Below, piece after piece: positions 19,259-27,790 of a DNA stretch of 64,000 nucleotides. The stretch is from NCBI GenBank assembly GCA_025526935.1, contig JAHLKD010000140.1:1-64000 (forward strand). The letters are read 5' to 3'. The stretch comes from Cladochytrium replicatum. Taxonomy: Eukaryota > Chytridiomycota > Chytridiomycetes > Cladochytriales > Cladochytriaceae. The notes under the pieces are model-generated. The model did not search any database. It saw nothing but the letters and a program-made list of their open reading frames with translations, and was not told the DNA's origin. Each line of letters opens with the position of its first letter. The first letter of the stretch is position 1. A program made the translations under genes and the position numbers.

Positions 19259-21483
19259 TCAGTCAAAGAATCTCCGCTCGCTACACTACTGCTGAAAATC
19301 GTGTAAGATGAGGAAGTGGTAGCTGGAGCACCACTACTATTGTCTCTCCGATTCCGATAATTGGGGCAGTCCAGTCTATAATGCTTAGCTCCTTTGCAAG
19401 CAGCGTTTCGACATGGGAAAGGACTGGGATTTGCTTTTCGCCACGCAGGATCTTCAACCTTCACTTTGAACTCTTCTGCTGGCAGAAAGGGGCGTTTTGA
19501 CTTTTCGGACGGTTCTTTTTTAGGCTTTTGTTGAGATGATGATGGTCGCTGATTCTCAACTGAGTCATTTTTGACATTGGGATCCTTTGCTGTTTTTATC
19601 CACTTAGCATGTGCATCAGCGAAAGGGTTTGACTTCAGGTAAGAAAACTTCTTAGCACACCAAACTCCAAATATATCCAAGTTTGTTACAACAGTGCGAC
19701 TTGGATATGGTGTAGCCAATTTGGACCTTTCTTGGTCCCATGATTCCCGAACTGTTGATGGAAAAGCTGAATGGTCCACAATACGTTGAATCAAGGTGTT
19801 CTCTGAGATGCTTCCTGTTGGCGAACTTTTGGCAAGTTGGTTAAGACGTGACATTTCATTTAACAGCTGATCCAATGATGGGAATGATTCAATAGGCAAA
19901 AATTCCAAAGTTTGCCTGGCGTGGATCAAGAAATCTGGGGAGCGGAAGCGACCAATCAAAGCTTCCTTCAACTTTTCCAAATCCTGAACACGCTCACGCC
20001 TCCACTGTTCATCACGATCGTCCCACCAGCGTGACACTGCAGAATTATCTTTGAACCGTAGCACCATAGCTTGAGCTTGCATTGGTTCTGTCCAAGCTTG
20101 ACTAATTGCAACTTTTGTCACTGCTTTGAAAAACTTCCCTAACTCATTTGAGCTGGCATCATCAGCCTGGCCTGAAGAAGAAGTCCCAGCAAAAAGAGGT
20201 ATGCTGTTTAGAGCATTCTGGTCTAACTTCTCTGATCGTTTGGTGAGAAGCCCAGTTTGTTGGAGTGCTGAAACAATTTCCAGTCCAATGTTTCCCTGTG
20301 GAGGGGAAGATTGGCCAACTGGAAAGCTCTGGAAAACATCCGCTGTAGGTCCATGATAATCACTAGTTCCAAGTGTTTTCACTGTTGGTACAGCTGCATC
20401 TTTCAAAACAAATTGGGCAGATGGTAAAACTGGGGAAGCTTGTTGTGATGCCGAGTCCTTTGGTCCAAGCTCTTGCATATCAGAGTGCTGATCGTCAGAT
20501 GATGATGACACTGCAAGTAATGCTCGAATCTGATCACGATCCCTCTTCAATCTGTCACATTCAGCAATTGATAAATCCAAAGCTTCACGCAATTTGTGGT
20601 TGGCCCTGCATTCTGCTCGCCACAGACCACAAAATCGATCTGCCAACGTTGGAGGTCCATTTTCGTTTTGTGAAGAGACCTCGCTCCCACGCCCGCTCTG
20701 CTGCGCCATTTCGCCGTCGGGTATGTTGGCGCGATCCAAACGAGTGCGAAGACTGGCTCCGGCAGCCTTCACTGAGGCCAATTCCGCCTCTACCAGTTCG
20801 GCCTCGATGCGGAGTTGGCTGGCAAGCTCTTGGGACACCTTCAACTGCTTCTCCAAGTCATCCAGAGCTGAAACTCGCTTTGCCTCCACCGATCGAGCCG
20901 TCTCTAGCTCCGCTGCAGCACTGGCTGCCTTGCGCCGTGCTTCCGCTGCATTCTCCTGTGCAACGCGAAGCTCTCGACAAGCACTAGCCAGTTCCTGCTG
21001 CAGGTCTGCCAAGTTTTGGCCAATTCCATCATGGTTCGATAAATCGGCATCCCAAAAATCGGTCTGGGTCTGGGAATCAGTCCAACGCTTCTCTCCATCG
21101 TCCTCGACATCAGGAACATCAATGGGATCAAGCTGATCCGTCGCCAGAACCAAGTTATCCGCAAGCGCCGAGCACTGCATCACAAGTGCATCGTTCTCGA
21201 TTTCAAGCTGCTCGAGCGATACGGCCGATTCAGCGCGTCCCTCTTCACGCGCACGGTTTAGCAATTCCACAAGTGCATTCGGGACAGCGATCTGGCCAGA
21301 TCCAATACTGGCCAAAAATCCAGCAACGTCCTCCAATGAATACATCAACAAAAACGCATTCCTCCACGCATTGCGAGGTTCCCCCAAGCGCTCCGCAAGA
21401 TGCCGCAATCGTTCCCGAGGTTCCAAAGGCTGTCCAACATGAGCCCTCGCCAAGCGATCCTGAACCCTCGAAGTTGTCGACAT
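19243..21483 (-). CDS. gypsy gag
   Basis: The 746-residue frame starts at the ATG 21483 (MSTTSRVQDRLARAH), the first ATG of the frame after the 5' LTR. A long alanine- and glutamate-rich coiled-coil stretch covers roughly residues 130-280. A gag core with W and L-rich helices (RWWDDRDEQWRRERVQDLEK) follows. Near the C-terminus is one zinc knuckle, CRNAACKGAKHYRLDC, spaced C-x4-C-x4-H-x4-C rather than the usual C-x2-C-x4-H-x4-C. Pol lies in the -1 frame across a T5 run just before the stop. The large plus-strand frames opposite are shadows. Confidence 0.9.
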   Translation of the reverse strand: MSTTSRVQDRLARAHVGQPLEPRERLRHLAERLGEPRNAWRNAFLLMYSLEDVAGFLASIGSGQIAVPNALVELLNRAREEGRAESAVSLEQLEIENDALVMQCSALADNLVLATDQLDPIDVPDVEDDGEKRWTDSQTQTDFWDADLSNHDGIGQNLADLQQELASACRELRVAQENAAEARRKAASAAAELETARSVEAKRVSALDDLEKQLKVSQELASQLRIEAELVEAELASVKAAGASLRTRLDRANIPDGEMAQQSGRGSEVSSQNENGPPTLADRFCGLWRAECRANHKLREALDLSIAECDRLKRDRDQIRALLAVSSSSDDQHSDMQELGPKDSASQQASPVLPSAQFVLKDAAVPTVKTLGTSDYHGPTADVFQSFPVGQSSPPQGNIGLEIVSALQQTGLLTKRSEKLDQNALNSIPLFAGTSSSGQADDASSNELGKFFKAVTKVAISQAWTEPMQAQAMVLRFKDNSAVSRWWDDRDEQWRRERVQDLEKLKEALIGRFRSPDFLIHARQTLEFLPIESFPSLDQLLNEMSRLNQLAKSSPTGSISENTLIQRIVDHSAFPSTVRESWDQERSKLATPYPSRTVVTNLDIFGVWCAKKFSYLKSNPFADAHAKWIKTAKDPNVKNDSVENQRPSSSQQKPKKEPSEKSKRPFLPAEEFKVKVEDPAWRKANPSPFPCRNAACKGAKHYRLDCPNYRNRRDNSSGAPATTSSSYTIFSSSVASGDSLTEEDFY

Positions 21484-21607
21484 ATTGTGCTCAGAAAAAT
21501 GCGTAAAATAATCGAAACTGATCGCCCGTAATTCTGAGTAATCAGGGAAGTGTTTGTGTAGCCGGTAATACGTTCCTGAGTAAACGCACAAAAAGGTCCA
21601 AAAATGG

Positions 21608-21631
21608 TGGGTCCTGGATGAAACCACCACC
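21608..21631 (-). other. primer binding site region of gypsy element
   Basis: Immediately inside the 5' LTR the minus strand reads GGTGGTGGTTTCATCCAGGA. TGG plus an adjacent 3' tRNA-like match is the usual layout. The complement resembles a T-arm (TCCTGGATGAAACC), close to an initiator-tRNA T-arm lacking one base. Which tRNA primes, or whether priming is internal, cannot be settled by eye. Confidence 0.4.
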
Positions 21632-22100
21632 TGTTAAAAACCAAGGGCTTCTCCTGGCAGCGGTAGGGCGTGTTTAGCTGTACTTTAGCTAGCACAACAG
21701 CTCCAGGTTCCGTCTCTTGGCCCAGTTGAATATGGGGTGATGATAAAGCAAATTCCCTTGTTGCACACAAGCACTCTGTGGCTAATACAAATCAAGGCTG
21801 GGATTGCTAACCAGGAAGACTGTGGTGTGTGAGTGTTTGGTTTGTTCCACTGTCTCCTTTATTTATACCTGTGGTGTGTGAGTGTTTGGTTTGTTCCACT
21901 GTCTCAAGGAACCAGCCACCCTCACACCGCAATAAATATTCCCACACAGAAGAATATTCAACAATTACAATAAAGAAAATAAACAGCATGACTGCCCAAA
22001 ACATAAATCGAGCAATAGCATAAAAACTTCTCAAGCCCAAGAGAAAAGCCTATTGCACAAAACAATGGGTAAGCCCTCCAAGGGTACACAGAATTTAACA
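21632..22100 (-). repeat. gypsy LTR (5' LTR of the element)
   Basis: This 469-bp LTR appears identical on reading to 13801-14269, including the duplicated 36-bp segment. Identity of the pair implies a recent insertion. It is followed by the right copy of the TCCAG duplication. Confidence 0.96.
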
Positions 22101-22151
22101 TCCAGTCCAAAATCGACTGCCACGTCCATTTGGATTGAACACTAGGGCTTG
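22101..22151 (-). pseudogene. hAT transposase fragment between two insertions
   Basis: This 51-bp sliver between the gypsy element and a solo LTR reads, on the minus strand, SVQSKWTWQSILDW. It links the BED-finger part (22633-23061) to the core part (from 13795 down) once the insertions and duplicate target copies are ignored. Confidence 0.8.
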
Positions 22152-22627
22152 TGTTAAAACTAGCATATCAGACTGTTTGCTATATGGGTTATCCTTGGGT
22201 TGTCTTTTTTCTCTTTGACCTGAGAGTTTTTTTTGTCAATCCCTCTTCATTCTTATTTATGGACTTGTATTTCATGTATTTATATCCATGTTTGGCAGGT
22301 CCTGTGTGGAGTGATCTTGGCATTTAGTGGGGAATGTGGTGTGGCTTGGTCCTTTGAGTTGATGTGACCAATGTCTTTGATCACAGGTATGCCCACAGGC
22401 ACTGTTCACTTGAATATAGGAGTTGATGTGACCAATGTCTTTGACCACAGCATTCCCTGGTTGCCTGACCAGCTTGGGTGTAGTGTACAGCCTGTCGGAG
22501 TATTAGGCATATACACACCTGGGAGAACAGGTACTGGGCAAAGAGACGGAACCTGGAGCTGTTGTGCTAGCTACAGTACAGCTAAAGATGCCCTACCGCT
22601 GCCAGGAGAAGCCCTTGGTTTTTAACA
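22152..22627 (+). mobile_element. solo LTR, copy B
   Basis: The 476-bp LTR (TGTTAAAACTAGC ... TTTTTAACA) is flanked by the perfect 5-bp duplication GCTTG (22147-22151, 22628-22632). It is 62 bp longer than copy A because a segment containing TTGATGTGACCAATGTCTTT is present twice, at about 22363 and 22426. It sits inside the hAT transposase frame. Confidence 0.93.
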
Positions 22628-22632
22628 GCTTG

Positions 22633-23061
22633 CTCCTTCTCCAGCAAGCCAAAATTCAATTTCTGTTGTCCCCAAGTCCAACAGTCCAAGCGACCTGGCA
22701 ATACTCCCATGGTGTTTTTCCAGATGCGGAAGAAAGGTTTTTGTTGATCTCGTCTTGTCAACCTTCTGGCTCCACTTGCATTTTGCAACCAAACACGTTC
22801 TCAGTCCGTTGTCAACCAAATAGTAATCCTTTGCTGTGCCGCCTCGACCACTTCTATAGTCCGGCATGCTATCAACATCTGCGTCTGATGAAAGCATTGA
22901 TGGTTGAACTGATCCAGCTGCTGGCTCCTGCTGCACTGAAGAGTCAGCAATACTAACATCAGCATGAGGCTCTGTTGCACACTGACAAGCCAGGCCCAAC
23001 TCACTGGAGTCATTGGAAGAAGATGTGGAGCAGGCCTGTCGAGCGCTGTAGTTGCCAGCGT
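22633..23061 (-). pseudogene. hAT transposase N-terminal part with BED zinc finger
   Basis: The minus strand encodes a serine-rich leader and then a BED-type finger: RTCLVAKCKWSQKVDKTRST, a second half with LPHLEKHHGS (C-x4-C...H-x4-H style), then SIARSLGLLDLG. It continues through 22101-22151 into the transposase core left of the gypsy element. The upstream end is cut at 23061 by solo LTR copy C, beyond which the frame resumes at 23997-24027. Confidence 0.88.
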
Positions 23062-23992
23062 TGTTAAATACTAGCATATCAGACTGTTCGCTTCGGGTTG
23101 TCTTCTTTCTCTTTGATATGAGTGTCTTTTTGTCAATCACTCTTTGTTCTTATTTATGGACTTGTTATTCATGTTTGTATTTCCATGTTTGGCAGGTTCT
23201 GTGTAGAGTGAGTGTGGCATTTAGTGGGGCAATGTGGTGTAACTTGGTCCTTGGAGTTGATGTGACCAATAAGGTTCAGCGGGTCCGGGTCAGTGATTCA
23301 ACCTGATAAAAACTTGGATGACACGGGTCGTGTATGTCCGGGGACCCACCAGGTCACTGCAGGTAGCAGCTCCAAACCCGGATCTGCAGTTATTGAAACC
23401 TGTACCAGACCCCTGTCTGTTTTGCATTTTATCTTGAGCTAGAAGAAGGTAAAACAAAATCTTGATTGTGTCTTCTTGGAAAGCGCGTGGACAGAAAGTG
23501 CAGCTCTCAAGGTCTGTTGTGGATAGAAAAAGGTTGTTACAAAACCTCAATTGTCATCTTGGAGTCAGCTTGGACAGAAAATACAAATGCCTTCCTTCTA
23601 TCTTTTCTTATGAGATCTGGTTTTACATGGGTCTAAAGCTCGACCCGATAAGGGTTTTGCTTCTGAACCTGATACCCAACCCGGATCCGACCTGAAAACC
23701 TTTCCTGAAAACCCGACTATCAGATCAGGTACATTTTGTCAATCGATCCGAACCCCTGAAAAAGAAGAGCTGAAACCCCGCTGATCCTTAGTGACCAATG
23801 TCTTTGACCACAGCATTCCCTGGTTGCCTGACCAACTTTGGTGTAGTGTACAACCTGTCTGATTATTAGGCATATACATACACCAGGGAGAACAGGTATT
23901 GGGCCAAGCGACGGAACCTGGAGCTGTTGTGCTAGCTACCGTACAGCTAAACACGCCCCACCGCTGCAAGGACAAGTCCTTGGTTTTTAACA
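23062..23992 (+). mobile_element. solo LTR, copy C, interrupted by a MITE
   Basis: The LTR begins TGTTAAATACTAGC and ends TTTTTAACA. It is split by the MITE at 23270-23790, leaving about 400 bp of LTR sequence as in copy A. Flanks read AGCGT on the left and (A)GCGT on the right, so the 5-bp duplication AGCGT holds if the last LTR base is shared. It is inserted in the hAT transposase N-terminus. Confidence 0.88.
23270..23790 (+). mobile_element. hAT-type MITE, copy 2, nested in solo LTR
   Basis: The 521-bp element has ends TAAGGTTCAGCGG and CCGCTGATCCTTA and is flanked by a perfect 8-bp duplication GTGACCAA (23262-23269, 23791-23798). Intact LTR copies A and B carry the single, uninterrupted target, which proves the insertion. 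It is homologous over its length to 7224-7731 in reverse complement. Confidence 0.95.
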
Positions 23993-23996
23993 GCGT

Positions 23997-24027
23997 GCGC
24001 TGATATACATCTGCGTTTGACCTGCAT
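23997..24027 (-). pseudogene. hAT transposase, probable N-terminal start
   Basis: With solo LTR copy C removed, the frame reads on from GNYSARQAC into an upstream MQVKRRCISAHA with an ATG at 24025-24027. This is the most likely original start. The frame is also open further upstream (to about 24159), so an earlier exon is possible. Confidence 0.6.
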
Positions 24028-25853
24028 GCTGTTTCCCTTGTCGGACGCCTCTGAAATTCGGGGCTGGCAGACTCTGCTTCTGTGTGTCAAGCGGATGACT
24101 GCACACAAGTCTTTGGCTTGTGGCTGCCTATGCTTTGATTTAACAAAGGAAGTGTCCACTTTTGTTGCGGTGTGGCTGGAATGTTACGGACTTGAAGTGT
24201 GATGATTCCCAAATTGCAATCCAAGCCACTTCAATAATGTTTGAAGTTTCCTTTTTAGTTGAAATAGTCCTATTTTTTGACTTATTCAATGATTTTGTTT
24301 GTTCTGATTTAACTTTTGATCAATAGTTCTTGCACTACTTTTTCTAGTTTTAGTATTCTTCTCTATAAGACTTCAATTTTCTCTCTTTCTTACCTTCAGT
24401 TTTGTTATCTGAGCAATATTCACATCTCGAATCTTAACTCTCGTGTAACCATTGATCTGGTAAAACTTGACCCTTCTTCAACCAAGGCCATTGAATCCGT
24501 ACAGAAAGTGGAGTCCGGCCGTAGTTCAACTACAGCCAGCGTTACAAATGCATCACTGTCAACACGTGTGACTGAACCGTTTACTGTATCGCTCTCGAAA
24601 CTCACCCATCCCCATCCCGATATCCATCACCTTCGCAATCCTGTATAACATCCACCGACGCGCCCCCGCCGACACGTTCAAAAGACGGAAGCAATCCTTA
24701 AGTTGACTTACGCAACGCGGGTGGTGAGGATGATCATGCGACAATGAACGCTGCGACGGCGCTCGAGAGGACGGCGAGCTCGGACAGCGCTAGCTTCTGC
24801 TATGCGATCTACTATAGGACCCCCCAAAGCACCTCGATGATGTCAATGACATTCTGTCACAGCGGCGCCAGGAAGAGAATCAGGATGAAACAAGAGATCA
24901 CGCTGTTGTCTTTCATCTGCTGGCCGTTTGTGAGACACCTACACTGGTGATAGTGTTGCGCCTGTCGGAGTAGATGCTACGGAAAGCGGTGGACAAGCCT
25001 ACGATACCATTCTGGCTCGCAAAACACCTTGTGTTCACGTAGCTCCTAAACTCCTCTTGATAATATCTCTTCTCAAGTAAAACTTGAACATTCCGATTTC
25101 TTTCCGTAAATGGAATGTTCGACGGTAAACTTCTTTACGTGAAAGGTTCGTTTATTCAGAGAGATATTCACTGATTGATCTCCTTTTCTCGTGGTGCTCG
25201 CATCACCTTTTCTTTAGGGTGATTGTCGTCCGTATTTTGTTTACTGGCTTTTGGTAGTGCTTCGGTCCTGTGAGCACATCTTCGATTATTTGAAATTGCA
25301 GGCAGAGCCGATAAGAAAAGCGGCCTGTTTGAGCTAATGTTTGCTCCAGAAAAGGAAATATGTTTAATGCGAATAGACGGGATAAAGCTATTCCTTTGTG
25401 CTGAACGGAGCATGTAGCTATTTCGTCAACCGAGCCTCATCATCCTCATTATGACCTGCTTCTTGCAGCCACGTTTCTAATGGTGGGACCCAGATTTCAG
25501 AACGAAAAGCTTTGCTAGATCACTGCGGCTTTCGTACAGCAGCAGCTTTCTCCGGCAAAGTGGAGACAAAAACTGGGGCAAATGAGCAAAGGCACATGTA
25601 TTTATCAGTGGGCGCAAATATCTCTCTTAAGGATGTTTCGGAAAATCCAGACACTTAAAGAATGGCTTACATGACATCCGCTGATGTTATATCATCATGA
25701 AGGTTTATCTACTTGTCATCCTCCAGGTCCAGTGCTGCTCGATGTCCAACGTATTTTGTAACTCAAGTTGAACTGAGTGCGTGCCTCATGGTAAGTAAAA
25801 TTTTGGACGTTGCCTCAGCCTGGGAAAATTGGGAGAGTGGGAAGAATACTTAA
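24028..25853. other. no gene recognised; upstream region of P450
   Basis: No convincing gene is visible. The part around 24560-24960 has short hydrophobic frames on both strands that could be remains of a membrane-protein gene, but stops interrupt them and no family is clear. The right end is the promoter side of the P450 at 25854. Confidence 0.35.
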
Positions 25854-27440
25854 ATGCAGTGGTGGAAGATCAGTGCAACAGCCATGTTCCTAGCAATGAA
25901 TGACAACAATTTGATCAACTGGGCCCTGGGGATTTTAGCCTGCTTGATCCTTTCAGAGCTCGCAAGGATGATTTACAACACAAAAATTCACCCGCTGAAG
26001 AAGGTGCCCGGGCCTTGGATTGCCGCTGCCACTCCTCTTTGGATCGCGTGGCAACGCTGGAACGGCAGGCTCTCCCTCACCGCCGACGCACTGCTCACCA
26101 AATATGGGCCAGTGGTACGAATAAGCCCGAGTATGGTTCTCATCAACGACGGGCCGACTGTGAGTGCGATCTTTTCTCGCCGCGAACTCGATACAGCTCC
26201 CAAGGCCGTCCGTGCGCTCCGCGTTGGCAGCCATGACTGGACAGTTACGTACCCACAAAATCACATTGCGCGTGAGCGCCGCCACCCAGTAATGATTGCG
26301 ACCACTACCAAACACCTGAAGTATTGGCGCAAAACCTTTGAGAAGAACATCGGAACTATGATTCACGATCTTATCCGAACGGGAGGCACGAAAGCCGAGG
26401 ACATCGTTCACCACCTTCGCATTTGTACGTTGCGGAACTCTCAAGTCATTATGGGTGGATCAGGGATCGATTTGGATCCTTCAACTTTTCCCGCAGTTGT
26501 AGGAGAGTATAATTTCCTGGTTATCTGGCGGCTTTGCCTGCCTGAATGGCTCTTCACCTGGCTGGAATTTGGTCCCTTCCGCCACTCCCAATTCCGTGTC
26601 AAGTCGAGCGACCTCCTCTACGATCTTGGAGCCGAGCTCTGCCGGCAGGCGAAGTCCACCAGCGAAATAATGGACGATGCACCGAATGTGTATCAGATGT
26701 TCACGGACAAAAAGAATCCCAAAGGCCCTGCCACTCCTGACTGGACCGATAATGAGCTCAGCGCTGAGATGGCAGGGCAGATCCTCGCTGCTACTGAGAC
26801 AACTTCATCGGCACTGACCTTCATATTGTACGAGCTCACCAAGAACCCAAAATTGATGGTCCGCCTTCACGAAGAACTGGGAACGGTCGAGGGCAATGAT
26901 GCGTTGGACTCGCTTCCCTTCCTTGACGCCTGCATCCGCGAGGGTCTTCGATTTCGACCGCCTGTTGCTCTGACAGGAAGTCGATTGGTGCCGTTCGGCG
27001 GGATGGATGTACTGGGCTACCACGTTCCTGCCGGGACGGTGCTAACGACCCAGTCACTCTCGATGTCTCGGCAAAGGCCGGATCTATTCCCACAAGCGGA
27101 GGAGTACGACCCCACTCGTTGGATAGAAGGCGACGAGAAACTCTTGCAGGAGCGCCGGGCGCTGCTGGTCCCCTTCGGTGTCGGCGCTCGCCGTTGCCCC
27201 GGTGGCAACATGGCAATTGATCAAATGCGGCTCCTCCTTGCCGCCCTTGTTCGCACTTTCGAGATCACACTTGCCCCGGAGACCACGCCCGAAGTTATGG
27301 CTCCCTTTGAAGCTAACGGTTATCGCTCCCGCACCGACTCCTGCCACATGTTTTTCACACCTCGCGTCCTCGGTGGTGTCCGGTGCGCCAACGGCAAGGT
27401 CGTAATGGCCGAAGAGAGCGGAAAGCTTTACATTCTTTAG
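25854..27440 (+). CDS. cytochrome P450 monooxygenase (single exon)
   Basis: The intronless 528-residue frame starts at ATG 25854. An N-terminal membrane anchor (about residues 20-42) is followed by the proline hinge KKVPGPW. P450 landmarks are the I-helix AATETTSSAL, the ExxR box EGLRFRP, the PERF-type DPTRWIEG, and the heme loop FGVGARRCPGG with its axial cysteine. It is a microsomal, heme-thiolate oxygenase needing a P450 reductase. The layout suits the CYP families used in fungal secondary or xenobiotic metabolism, but the substrate cannot be told. The lack of introns contrasts with the other genes here. The C-terminus extends past the usual end by about 20 residues. Confidence 0.93.
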   Translation: MQWWKISATAMFLAMNDNNLINWALGILACLILSELARMIYNTKIHPLKKVPGPWIAAATPLWIAWQRWNGRLSLTADALLTKYGPVVRISPSMVLINDGPTVSAIFSRRELDTAPKAVRALRVGSHDWTVTYPQNHIARERRHPVMIATTTKHLKYWRKTFEKNIGTMIHDLIRTGGTKAEDIVHHLRICTLRNSQVIMGGSGIDLDPSTFPAVVGEYNFLVIWRLCLPEWLFTWLEFGPFRHSQFRVKSSDLLYDLGAELCRQAKSTSEIMDDAPNVYQMFTDKKNPKGPATPDWTDNELSAEMAGQILAATETTSSALTFILYELTKNPKLMVRLHEELGTVEGNDALDSLPFLDACIREGLRFRPPVALTGSRLVPFGGMDVLGYHVPAGTVLTTQSLSMSRQRPDLFPQAEEYDPTRWIEGDEKLLQERRALLVPFGVGARRCPGGNMAIDQMRLLLAALVRTFEITLAPETTPEVMAPFEANGYRSRTDSCHMFFTPRVLGGVRCANGKVVMAEESGKLYIL

Positions 27441-27790
27441 GCGTATTGATGCAAGAGCAAAACTTGCCACTGCAGAATCCAGGCTCCACATCTCTCTTCA
27501 TTGGAGGGATTCCCGTCATCATCGAACTCCCGACCTTATTGACTTGATCACGTCTATTTTAGTTACGAAAATTCCTGACATCATTTTTCATTATTCTTAA
27601 TGGGGGAAATCCAGATCTCTTAAAATAAGAAATGATGTTTATGTCAAATCCATATCGCATGGAATTGCTGGTGCTGGTACAGCCATTTCTGACTGTAGAA
27701 AGCGGAAACCGGACAATTTTTAAAAACAAGCAATTTACTCTTAGTAATGCTTATTTTTTAACAAGCAGAGTGGCGTCGTCACTATCCCAA
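27441..27790. other. intergenic
   Basis: No feature is seen between the P450 stop and the karyopherin relic start. Confidence 0.5.

Larger units (their letters stand above)
13801..22100 (-). mobile_element. complete Ty3/gypsy retrotransposon (chromovirus type)
   Basis: The 8,300-bp element has 469-bp LTRs at both ends that appear identical on reading, TG...CA termini, and a 5-bp target duplication TCCAG at 13796-13800 and 22101-22105. On the minus strand the order is gag, protease, reverse transcriptase, RNase H, integrase, chromodomain, which defines a chromodomain Ty3/gypsy element. It is inserted in the hAT transposase frame. A single one-base frame change inside reverse transcriptase near 17320 is the only lesion I see. 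Confidence 0.96.

Noticed and set aside
20373-21136. Long plus-strand frames opposite gag
   Set aside because: Shadow frames of the alanine-rich gag coiled coil; no ATG context or family resemblance.
24316-24950. Membrane-protein gene suggested by short hydrophobic frames
   Set aside because: Stops occur in every frame and no family motif or consistent splice set was found.
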